Shown: positions 6,553 through 12,558 of the stretch, one piece after another
Layout of the letters: each line of letters opens with the position of its first letter
How positions within the stretch are numbered: position 1 is the first letter of the stretch
NCBI GenBank assembly: GCA_009774055.1
Contig: VSNB01000078.1
Location: 1-12,628, forward strand
Reading direction: 5' to 3'
DNA from: Clostridiales bacterium
GTDB lineage: Bacteria > Bacillota > Clostridia > Oscillospirales > Oscillospiraceae
Length of the DNA stretch: 12,628 bases
The notes under the pieces: generated by a model
The model's database searches: none
Told to the model about the DNA's origin: nothing
The model's input: the letters and a program-made list of their open reading frames with translations, nothing else
Position numbers and translations under genes: made by a program

Positions 6553-9264
6553 ATGGAACAGGCTGAATTGACGCTGCGGTACCGGGAACTGGACCGGGAC
6601 TGCGCACTGCTCAGTTACCGCATGCACGGGCCCAATGAGTTTGAGCCAAAGCTCTTTATCCCGGATGAGGAGGCCGTCGCCGGCGTCCGCGAGACGTGGA
6701 GGGAGCTGGGCCGGAGGGTGGAGGAGCTGGCAGACCCGGACCCGGTCTACAGGCTGGTGAAGCGGCACTTGTCCGATTTTCTGGATGCCCTGGACTATGA
6801 CATCCAGTGTGCCGCGCAGGCCCCCCTGCAGGGATATACCGGCTTCCCCTACCATTTTCAGAATGTGGTCCGATGCGACCGCCGGCCGGACGAGGCGCGC
6901 TGTACAGACCTGACGGGCCGGATTGCCCTGTTGGAAGAGAACCGGGACCGGCTTTTGGCGCTGCTTCCTCCAGAAGAGGGCGGGAGCGCCGAGGCGCTGC
7001 GCCGCGTCCGGCGCACGGTGGAGGCGGACAGCGTCCGCCTGCGGGAGTTTTTCCCCTCCTTCTCCATTGACCAGCACCGGCGGCTGGCGGAGGCGATGGC
7101 GCGGTTTGCCGGGCTTCTGGAGGGCATGGCGGCCCAGCTGGACGGCGGCGAAGCGCCCGAAGAAGAGCTGCCCGCGGACGACCTGACCGTTACCGTCAAA
7201 ATGGAAGGGGAGGAATACCGGAGTCTGCTGCGGAAAAGGCTGGGGGTATCTCTGGACGAGCTGCTGGTCTGGCAGAAGGAGGAGGTCGAAAAGACCCGCC
7301 GGGACATCTTTGGAATTGCGCGTAACCTGGATATTCCGGAGGTCAGGGAGGGCGGGCCCAGGACGATGGCCGAGGTTAAGGACATCCTGTTCCGCTATGA
7401 GGGCCCCTGCGAATCCCCGGAGGAGATGTTCCGCCGGGCGGAGGAATATTTGAAGCGCACCCGGGCCATTGCCCATGAGTACGTGCGCCTTCCGGAGGAC
7501 GAGCGGTGCAGATGCGTTCCGCTGCCGGACTGCTATAAGGACTCCTACCCCTGGGGCGGCTACGAGGGCGGCGATTTCCGGCATATGCCCTACCAGGGAC
7601 AGATGTTTCTGAACCAGTACAACTACCAGAATATCAACGACGGCTGGATCAAGCTCAACGCCCTCCACGAGGCGTACCCCGGCCACCACGTGCAGTATGT
7701 CCGTACCGCTATGGCCGAGACGCCGGAGACGGTAAAGCTGGGGGCCAAGCTGGTGCCGCTGCTGGAGGGAACCTGCCTGCGCACGGAGCGGGCCTTTCAG
7801 TTCCTGTTTGCAGAGGACCCCTTTTTCCCGTTGTTTGTCGCCTACCGCCGCCACCATGCCGCCGTGCGCATCCGGGTGGACATTATGCTGTTCTGCGAGG
7901 GAGCGCCCCTGGAGGACGCCGTCAGGCTCTATCAGGAGGAGCTGGGGTTTGACCACGGCACCGCCCGGGCCCAGGTGCAAGCGCACCAGAACATGCCGGG
8001 CTATTTTACCTGCTACTATTATGGCATGAAGAAGCTGAGCGCCTGGGAGAAGGAATACGGCTTTACCAAGTGGGATTACACGGAGCTGCTGTTCTCCGCC
8101 GGATATATTGGGCTGGAAACCTTTGGGGATCTGCTGCGCCTCGCTCCGGAGGAGCGGGAGCGGTATTTCCATTCGTTTCCCAGCCTGCTGGAGCGGGCGG
8201 AACGCAAAAAGCTGAGCTCTCCCATAGAGGACCTCAACGCCGGTTATGCCATCGACCACCGGCAGGCGGCCGACAGCCGCTCGAAGCTGAGGGCGGCCTT
8301 TATCTGCGTAGACTTCCCCAACAAGCGGGGGCCGGACTCCCAGCATCCGGAGCCGTCGTTCTATTACGACCTCCTGGCCCGGGACGGCCTGGAGGTGTTC
8401 CGGGAGATCTCTTATGGGAAGCTGCGCCTGGAAGTGGAGCTGTTCGACCGATGGTTCACCATGCCCCGGGACGACGGCGACTACCACATGGAGCGGGTCA
8501 TCAGTCCGGAGCGGCACCGGGCCTATATGCAGGACGCCATGGACGTTTCCTGCGGCGTAGTGGATTATTCTCAATTCGACATCCTCTATATCGTCCCGGT
8601 CCACGGCAGCGCGGTGCCCTTTTCTCCCACTATGGTGGGGAAGGACAGGCCGCTTTCCTGCGCCTCCGGAGAGATCGGCCTGGCGGTCACCTTCGGCGCG
8701 GATATGTACCACCGGAAGGGCAAGCTCTTTGCCCATGAGAACGGACATATCCTGGGCCTGCCGGATTTGTATACCTATGAGGTGACGGCGGGCGCGGCGG
8801 ACGGCTTCTCTCACTGCGGGACCTGGGACCTGATGGGCTGGATCGAGGGGCTGGCGCCGGACTACATGGCCTACAGCAAGTGGCGTTTAGGCTGGATTGA
8901 GGACGACCAAGCGGCCTGCGCGGCGGAGGGCGGCGAGTTCACCCTGACCCCCGTGGAGACGGGGGAGGGGCTGAAGCTGGTGATGATCCCGCTGGACGAG
9001 TACCACGGCTATGCGGTGGAGTATCGGAAGCCCATTGGGCTGGACGAGGCGCTGCCGGAGGAGGGGCTGCTGTTCTACCGCTTGGACGGCACGGTATGCG
9101 GCGGACTGGGCTGTCTCACCATCATCCCGCCGGAGGAGGAGCAGTACCTGCGCCTGGACCGCTCCGCTCCTGACGGCCTGATTCGTTCAGGCCAGACGGC
9201 CAGCCGGGACGGCGTGACCGTCACGGCTCTGGGCGGCGGCAGGGTGCGCGTTACACGGCGGTAA
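6553..9264 (+). CDS. DUF885-M6 metalloprotease fusion protein
   Basis: A single 903-aa protein with two zinc-peptidase-like modules. Residues 1 to about 548 match the DUF885 family: HEAYPGHHVQ at 372-381, a downstream Glu at 405 in LEGTCLRTE (the family usually has EGW), RIRVDIMLFCEGAPLEDAV, and PGYFTCYYYGMKKL. After a linker (about 550-576), residues 577 to about 840 match M6/immune inhibitor A peptidases: a VDFPN strand, ISYGKLRLEVELFDRWFTMP, the zinc motif HENGHILGLPDLY at 728-740, GTWDLMGW at 756-763, and YSKWRLGWIED. A beta-rich tail ends the protein. Known members of the two families are usually separate proteins, and M6 enzymes are usually secreted. Here no signal peptide is visible, so a cytoplasmic role in degrading imported peptides is inferred from the upstream transporter. 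The start is fixed by AAAGGAGG at 6537-6544, 8 nt before the ATG. No internal stop, frameshift or restart signal appears at the junction. Confidence 0.9.
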   Translation: MEQAELTLRYRELDRDCALLSYRMHGPNEFEPKLFIPDEEAVAGVRETWRELGRRVEELADPDPVYRLVKRHLSDFLDALDYDIQCAAQAPLQGYTGFPYHFQNVVRCDRRPDEARCTDLTGRIALLEENRDRLLALLPPEEGGSAEALRRVRRTVEADSVRLREFFPSFSIDQHRRLAEAMARFAGLLEGMAAQLDGGEAPEEELPADDLTVTVKMEGEEYRSLLRKRLGVSLDELLVWQKEEVEKTRRDIFGIARNLDIPEVREGGPRTMAEVKDILFRYEGPCESPEEMFRRAEEYLKRTRAIAHEYVRLPEDERCRCVPLPDCYKDSYPWGGYEGGDFRHMPYQGQMFLNQYNYQNINDGWIKLNALHEAYPGHHVQYVRTAMAETPETVKLGAKLVPLLEGTCLRTERAFQFLFAEDPFFPLFVAYRRHHAAVRIRVDIMLFCEGAPLEDAVRLYQEELGFDHGTARAQVQAHQNMPGYFTCYYYGMKKLSAWEKEYGFTKWDYTELLFSAGYIGLETFGDLLRLAPEERERYFHSFPSLLERAERKKLSSPIEDLNAGYAIDHRQAADSRSKLRAAFICVDFPNKRGPDSQHPEPSFYYDLLARDGLEVFREISYGKLRLEVELFDRWFTMPRDDGDYHMERVISPERHRAYMQDAMDVSCGVVDYSQFDILYIVPVHGSAVPFSPTMVGKDRPLSCASGEIGLAVTFGADMYHRKGKLFAHENGHILGLPDLYTYEVTAGAADGFSHCGTWDLMGWIEGLAPDYMAYSKWRLGWIEDDQAACAAEGGEFTLTPVETGEGLKLVMIPLDEYHGYAVEYRKPIGLDEALPEEGLLFYRLDGTVCGGLGCLTIIPPEEEQYLRLDRSAPDGLIRSGQTASRDGVTVTALGGGRVRVTRR

Positions 9265-9287
9265 ACGGCGGTTGTTTTTCTGAATAG

Positions 9288-9414
9288 TATTACTTCCGAA
9301 CTGAAAGGTCGGAAGTAATATTTGCCATGTTTTGCGGTTGCCGCTGTTTACAGCGGCAAGCAAAACGGCTTGCATCAAATATATTATTTCCGAGCTTTAA
9401 GCTCAGAAATAATA
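9288..9414. repeat. Nested inverted-repeat element (MITE-like or three-hairpin structure)
   Basis: Two 34-nt end copies, 9288-9321 and the reverse complement of 9381-9414, match at 28 of 34 positions. Each end copy is itself a palindrome. The left forms a 12-bp stem (TATTACTTCCGA with its complement at 9309-9320). The right forms a 10-bp plus 5-bp stem around a TTA loop. Between them, 9324-9369 forms a third hairpin with a TTTA loop (GTTTTGC with GCAAAAC, TTGCCGCTG with CAGCGGCAA, outer GCC with GGC). No ORF lies inside and no clear target-site duplication was found. It could be a small non-autonomous mobile element, a REP-like repeat or a structured RNA. The left hairpin could also serve as the terminator of the peptidase gene. 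Confidence 0.6.
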
Positions 9415-9420
9415 TAAATG

Positions 9421-9453
9421 GGGGCTCCTGCTGGCTTTATCGGCGGGAGTCCC
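9421..9453. other. GC-rich hairpin
   Basis: GGGGCTCCTGC at 9421-9431 pairs with GCGGGAGTCCC (9443-9453) over 11 positions including two G-T pairs, with an 11-nt loop. No T-run follows directly. It begins six bases after the nested inverted-repeat element and may belong to the same structured unit. Confidence 0.45.
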
Positions 9454-9496
9454 TGCGCGTCAAAAAGAGGCAAAGCGTTTTTGGCAGTCTGCTTAT

Positions 9497-9537
9497 GGGG
9501 CGGATCAAGGAGGCTGCGAGAAGCCTTCTGCTGCCCC
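9497..9537. other. Bulged hairpin
   Basis: GGGGCGG at 9497-9503 pairs with CTGCCCC at 9531-9537 (one G-T pair), and GGAGGCT at 9509-9515 pairs with AGCCTTC at 9522-9528, separated by an internal bulge. It lies about 60 nt upstream of the nfn -35 box. Its role is unknown. Confidence 0.4.
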
Positions 9538-9594
9538 CCATACCCATTATTGTACTCCTGCAGCAAAAAACCGCGCAAATATCCGGAAATGAAA

Positions 9595-9623
9595 TTGACG
9601 CGGCGGACAGGCTGTGGTAGAAT
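9595..9623 (+). promoter_or_regulatory. Sigma-A-type promoter of nfnAB
   Basis: TTGACG at 9595-9600 (5 of 6 to consensus) is separated by exactly 17 nt from TAGAAT at 9618-9623 (5 of 6). Transcription would start near 9630, giving a leader of about 60 nt before the nfnA ATG at 9691. No operator is obvious apart from the hairpins further upstream. Confidence 0.8.
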
Positions 9624-9690
9624 AATACTGTACGCTCTGGCGGGCGTGCGGAAAAACAGCAGCCGAATCTAAGTGGAAAGAGGACACACT

Positions 9691-10470
9691 ATGTATCGGA
9701 TCGTAAAAAAGCGGGTATTGAACCCCACCGTAACCCTGATGGAGATTGAAGCCCCCGCCGTGGCCCGGAAGTGCGAGCCCGGTCAGTTCATCATCCTTCG
9801 GGTGGACGCCGACGGCGAGCGCATCCCCCTGACCATCGCCGCCTATGACCGGGAGAAGGGCACCGTCACCATCATCTTCCAGCTCGTAGGCGCTACTACG
9901 GAGAAGCTCAACCACAAGGAGCAGGGCGAGTACATCCAGGACTTTGTGGGCCCCCTGGGCAAGGCCACCGAGACGGCGGGCCTCAAGCGCGTGGCCGTTA
10001 TCGGCGGCGGCGTGGGTACCGCCATCGCCTACCCCGTGGCCAAGAAGCTCCATGACGACGGGTGCCACGTGGACCTGATCGTGGGCTTCCGCAACAAGGA
10101 CCTCATCATCCTCAAGGAGGAGTTCGAGGCCGCCAGCACTAACCTCATCATCGGCACTGACGACGGCTCCTACGGCAAGAAGGCTCTGGTCACCGACCTG
10201 CTCAAGGAGCAGATCGAGGCCGGCGCGCAGTATGACCGCGTCATCGCCATCGGGCCGGTCATCATGATGAAGTTCGTGTGCCTGCTGACCAAGGAGTACA
10301 ATATTCCCACCGTGGTCAGCATGAATCCCATCATGATCGACGGAACCGGCATGTGCGGCGGCTGCCGCCTCACCGTGGGCGGCGAGACGAAGTTCGCCTG
10401 CGTGGACGGTCCCGAGTTTGACGGGCATCTGGTGGACTTCGACGAGTCCATGGACCCGGGCGCCATGTAA
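9691..10470 (+). CDS. nfnA: NfnA, FAD/[2Fe-2S] subunit of NADH-dependent ferredoxin:NADP+ oxidoreductase, C-terminus cut by in-frame TAA
   Basis: Small subunit of the electron-bifurcating transhydrogenase, which couples reduced ferredoxin and NADH to NADP+ reduction. Visible: flavin-binding RIPLTIAAYD (44-53), pyridine-nucleotide loop VAVIGGGVGTA (101-111), and the [2Fe-2S] motif DGTGMCGGCR with Cys222, Cys225 and later Cys237. Asp217 is a candidate for the Asp ligand known in NfnA. The ORF stops after 259 aa at TAA 10468-10470, but the same frame then stays open for 20 codons (to TAA 10531-10533). Those codons read EFELHAREEPCNLFKQEVK, the kind of tail NfnA normally has, with Met-Tyr expected at the stop. 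Restoring Tyr would give 280 aa, the usual family length. Start ATG 9691 follows AGAGGA at 9679-9684; the GTG at 9673 lacks a ribosome binding site. nfnB starts immediately after the extended frame. Confidence 0.88.
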   Translation: MYRIVKKRVLNPTVTLMEIEAPAVARKCEPGQFIILRVDADGERIPLTIAAYDREKGTVTIIFQLVGATTEKLNHKEQGEYIQDFVGPLGKATETAGLKRVAVIGGGVGTAIAYPVAKKLHDDGCHVDLIVGFRNKDLIILKEEFEAASTNLIIGTDDGSYGKKALVTDLLKEQIEAGAQYDRVIAIGPVIMMKFVCLLTKEYNIPTVVSMNPIMIDGTGMCGGCRLTVGGETKFACVDGPEFDGHLVDFDESMDPGAM

Positions 10471-10534
10471 CCGGAGTTCGAGCTGCACGCCCGCGAAGAG
10501 CCGTGCAATCTCTTCAAGCAGGAGGTAAAGTAAG

Positions 10535-11953
10535 ATGGCGAATATGCGTCCGGATAAGAACCCCATGCCCCACCAGGACCCTGTGGTCCGGTCCGGCAAC
10601 TTTGAAGAGGTGGCCCTGGGCTACACCAGGGAGCAGGCCATCGACGAGGCCCAGCGGTGCCTCAGCTGCAAGAACATGCCCTGCGTGGCCGGCTGCCCGG
10701 TGAAGATCCATATTCCCGAGTTCATCGCCAAGGTGGCGGAGGGCGATTTCGAGGCCGCCTACCAGATCATCGCCCAGGACAGCGCCCTGCCCGCCGTCTG
10801 CGGCCGGGTCTGCCCCCAGGAGACGCAGTGCGAATCCAAGTGCGTGCGCGGCATCAAGGCCGAGAGCGTGGGCATCGGCCGCCTGGAGCGGTTCGTGGCC
10901 GACTGGCACAACGCCAACGCCACCGAGAAGCCCGTGCGCCCCGCCTCCAACGGCCATAAGGTGGCCGTCATCGGTTCCGGCCCCTCCGGCCTGACCTGCG
11001 CCGGCGACCTGGCCCGGAAGGGATACGAGGTCACCGTGTACGAGGCCCTGCATCTGGCCGGCGGCGTGCTGGTGTACGGCATCCCCGAGTTCCGTCTGCC
11101 CAAGTCCATTGTCCAGAAGGAAGTGGACGGGCTCAAGGCGCTGGGCGTGAAGATCGAGACAAACGTGGTCATCGGTCGGTCCATCACCATCGACGAGCTC
11201 ATGGAGCAGGAGGGCTTCGAGGCCGTGTTCATCGGTTCCGGCGCGGGCCTGCCCATGTTCATGCACATCCCCGGCGAGAACCTCAAGGGTGTGTACTCCG
11301 CCAACGAGTTCCTCACCCGCATCAACCTGATGAAGGCCTACAAGGAGGGCTCCGATACCCCCATCATGCCCCTCAAGGGCAAGAAGGTGGCGGTAGTGGG
11401 CGGCGGCAACGTGGCTATGGACGCCGCCCGGTGCTCCCGCCGTCTGGGCGCCGACGTGTACATCATTTACCGCCGCTCCGAGGCCGAGCTCCCCGCCCGT
11501 GCCGAGGAGGTGGAGCACGCCAAGGAGGAGGGCATCATCTTCAAGACCCTCAACAACCCCACCGAGATCCTGGGCTACAACAACCCCGAGGACAAGCGCG
11601 ATCCCAAGAACGGCTCCGTCTGCGGCCTGAAGTGCGTGGAGATGGAGCTGGGCGAGCCCGACGCCTCCGGCCGCCGCCGTCCCATTGTGAAGGAGGGCAG
11701 CGAATTCGAGATGGAAATGGACTGCGTCATCATGGCCCTGGGCACCAGCCCCAACCCGCTGATCAAGTCCACCACCAAGGGCCTGGAGATCAACAAGCGG
11801 GGCGGCATCATCGTCAACGAGGACGGCCTCACCAGCCGCGAGAGCGTCTACGCCGGCGGCGACGCCGTCACCGGCGCGGCTACCGTCATCCTGGCCATGG
11901 GCGCGGGCAAGACTGCCGCAGCGGCTATTGATGAGCAGCTGAAGGGGAAGTAA
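10535..11953 (+). CDS. nfnB: NfnB, NADPH-binding large subunit (glutamate synthase small-chain/GltA-like)
   Basis: Large subunit (472 aa) of the Nfn complex, carrying two 4Fe-4S clusters, FAD and the NADP(H) site. It is often annotated as homotetrameric NADPH-dependent glutamate synthase (gltA). The N-terminal domain has CLSCKNMPCVAGCPV (Cys42, 45, 50, 54) and CGRVCPQETQCESKC (Cys89, 93, 99, 103). The FAD Rossmann motif VIGSGPSG is at 145-152, and the NADPH Rossmann loop VVGGGNVAMDAA is at 287-298, followed by YRRSEAELPAR. The C-terminal FAD-closing motif YAGGDAVTGAATVILAMGAG is intact. The length is normal. GGAGGT at 10521-10526 lies 8 nt before the ATG, inside the would-be nfnA tail. Adjacency to an NfnA gene makes Nfn a better call than glutamate synthase, since no GltB-type large subunit is present. 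Confidence 0.93.
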   Translation: MANMRPDKNPMPHQDPVVRSGNFEEVALGYTREQAIDEAQRCLSCKNMPCVAGCPVKIHIPEFIAKVAEGDFEAAYQIIAQDSALPAVCGRVCPQETQCESKCVRGIKAESVGIGRLERFVADWHNANATEKPVRPASNGHKVAVIGSGPSGLTCAGDLARKGYEVTVYEALHLAGGVLVYGIPEFRLPKSIVQKEVDGLKALGVKIETNVVIGRSITIDELMEQEGFEAVFIGSGAGLPMFMHIPGENLKGVYSANEFLTRINLMKAYKEGSDTPIMPLKGKKVAVVGGGNVAMDAARCSRRLGADVYIIYRRSEAELPARAEEVEHAKEEGIIFKTLNNPTEILGYNNPEDKRDPKNGSVCGLKCVEMELGEPDASGRRRPIVKEGSEFEMEMDCVIMALGTSPNPLIKSTTKGLEINKRGGIIVNEDGLTSRESVYAGGDAVTGAATVILAMGAGKTAAAAIDEQLKGK

Positions 11954-11962
11954 GAGGCATAC

Positions 11963-12032
11963 ATACTTTTTCTTTATGAATAAAGAAAAAGTATCAAAAA
12001 GAAACACTTTTTGGGCAAAATTTTGTTTTGCC
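11963..12032. other. Three back-to-back AT-rich hairpins downstream of nfnB
   Basis: Three perfect stems follow each other without spacers. The first has 14 bp (11963-11976 with 11981-11994, loop TGAA). The second has 7 bp (CAAAAAG 11995-12001 with CTTTTTG 12007-12013). The third has 7 bp (GGCAAAA 12014-12020 with TTTTGCC 12026-12032). They lie between the nfnB stop and the GC-rich terminator. They may be a dispersed intergenic repeat or a backup termination region. Confidence 0.5.
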
Positions 12033-12041
12033 TGTTGCAGT

Positions 12042-12085
12042 AAAGGAGCGGATCCCGTCAGAGGTCCGCTCCTTTGTTTTATCTG
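12042..12085 (+). terminator. Rho-independent terminator of nfnAB
   Basis: AAAGGAGCGGA at 12042-12052 pairs perfectly with TCCGCTCCTTT at 12065-12075 (12-nt loop) and is followed by a T-rich tract to about 12090. Its 3' end runs into the tail of the minus-strand gene, whose stop is at 12079-12081. The stem could therefore also mark the end of that transcript, although the T-tract on that strand is poor. Confidence 0.85.
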
Positions 12086-12303
12086 TTTTTATCCCGTGGT
12101 ACGGTCCAAGCGGGCTCCTCCATCGTGGACAGCAGCTCCCACTTTTCCTGTTCGCGCTCCTTGTCCCCGTCGAGCAGTGGGAACATGTCCAGCATATAGT
12201 CGCATTCATCACATAGACCGGGTTCTGTCTGTATCCAGTTCTGTCCATTCCATGTGAAGCAGCTGCGGCAGGCTTTGGGACTAATCCCGTCAAAATAGCG
12301 CAT
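12079..12303 (-). CDS. Hypothetical small protein with paired CxxC motifs
   Basis: The 74-aa product begins MRYFDGISPKACRSC. It has CRSC (Cys12, Cys15) and CDEC (Cys31, Cys34) with 15 residues between the pairs, the spacing of a zinc-ribbon or rubredoxin-like knuckle. A charged C-terminal half (DGDKEREQEKWE) follows. I do not recognise the family. Gene status is supported by AGGAGG (plus-strand 12312-12317) placed 8 nt before the ATG and by a near-perfect promoter just upstream. An upstream TTG at 12324 would add seven residues but would place the ribosome binding site inside the gene. It is convergent with nfnB and divergent from the HTH gene. No transmembrane segment or signal peptide is seen. 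Confidence 0.65.
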   Translation of the reverse strand: MRYFDGISPKACRSCFTWNGQNWIQTEPGLCDECDYMLDMFPLLDGDKEREQEKWELLSTMEEPAWTVPRDKNR

Positions 12304-12316
12304 ACTGCATACCTCC

Positions 12317-12356
12317 TCTCTCAATTATACCCGGCATATCGGGAATATTCAAGAGA
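12317..12356. promoter_or_regulatory. 40-bp imperfect dyad over the divergent promoter region
   Basis: Left half 12317-12333 and the reverse complement of the right half 12340-12356 agree at 13 of 17 positions around a 6-nt centre (GCATAT). Outer TCTCT/AGAGA and inner CCCG/CGGG blocks are exact. It covers both promoter elements of the minus-strand gene and lies just upstream of the -10 of the HTH gene. It is a candidate operator for that regulator. The link is inferred from position only. Confidence 0.45.
12324..12352 (-). promoter_or_regulatory. Promoter of the small CxxC protein gene
   Basis: On the minus strand, TTGAAT (plus coordinates 12352-12347) is followed after exactly 17 nt by a perfect TATAAT (12329-12324). 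This would give a leader of about 15 nt carrying the AGGAGG site. The -35 overlaps a GAATATTC palindrome at 12343-12350. Confidence 0.75.
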
Positions 12357-12368
12357 GAATTCAGTACG

Positions 12369-12388
12369 TATAATTATTTTAAAGGGGG
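12369..12388 (+). promoter_or_regulatory. -10 box and ribosome binding site of the HTH gene
   Basis: A perfect TATAAT sits at 12369-12374 with no good -35 at the normal distance (TATTCA at 12346-12351 matches 3 of 6). AGGGGG at 12383-12388 is an acceptable Shine-Dalgarno sequence 8 nt before the ATG at 12397. Confidence 0.5.
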
Positions 12389-12396
12389 TGGGCAGT

Positions 12397-12558
12397 ATGA
12401 TAATATATTCGCCGCTGTGGCGGACAATGGATGCAAAGGGCATTACTACCTACACCCTGATTCACCGATTCAAGTTCAGCCGCGGCACGCTCCACTCACT
12501 CAAGCATAATAAAAACATTTCTACTGTAACCATCAACGACCTCTGTCAAATACTATAG
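12397..12558 (+). CDS. Small Cro/CI-type HTH transcriptional regulator, possibly truncated
   Basis: The 53-aa product MIIYSPLWRTMDAKGIT... matches the N-terminal part of compact Cro/CI-family regulators common in Firmicutes, whose pattern is Y-x-P-L-W-x-T-M followed by G-I-T-x-Y-x-L. The helix-turn-helix covers about residues 16-37, then NKNISTVTINDLCQIL. Family members usually continue about 12-20 residues past LCxIL, with a second short segment (roughly NCxxxDIxEY). Here TAG at 12556-12558 stops the frame directly after Leu53, and the downstream in-frame codons do not resemble the expected ending. It may be a truncated or frameshifted gene, or a genuinely minimal form. Ribosome binding site and -10 box are both present, and the gene is divergent from the CxxC protein gene. 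The remaining 70 bases of the window (12559-12628) show nothing recognisable. Confidence 0.65.
   Translation: MIIYSPLWRTMDAKGITTYTLIHRFKFSRGTLHSLKHNKNISTVTINDLCQIL

Larger units (their letters stand above)
9265..9594. other. Structured intergenic region, no gene seen
   Basis: About 330 bp between the peptidase stop and the nfn promoter hold no ORF with a ribosome binding site or recognisable protein. The region is dominated by inverted repeats: a nested element at 9288-9414, a hairpin at 9421-9453 and another at 9497-9537. It lies upstream of the nfn promoter, so it is not part of the nfn leader. If transcribed, it would be as the 3' tail of the peptidase mRNA or as an independent RNA. Confidence 0.6.

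Noticed and set aside
6472..8814. 780-codon open frame on the minus strand
   Set aside because: It is antisense to the peptidase fusion. The protein is low-complexity (rich in Gly, Leu, Val, His, Gln), has no recognisable motif, and results from GC-rich codons on the coding strand.
9327..9672. Small open frames in the intergenic region upstream of nfnA
   Set aside because: They run through hairpins and the promoter, lack ribosome binding sites, and give unrecognisable Lys/Arg/Leu-rich products.
9673..9690. GTG start for nfnA
   Set aside because: It has no ribosome binding site. ATG 9691 matches the family N-terminus, and the purine-rich site precedes it.
10514..12007. 497-codon minus-strand open frame
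   Set aside because: It is antisense to nfnB, whose Fe-S and Rossmann motifs are unambiguous.
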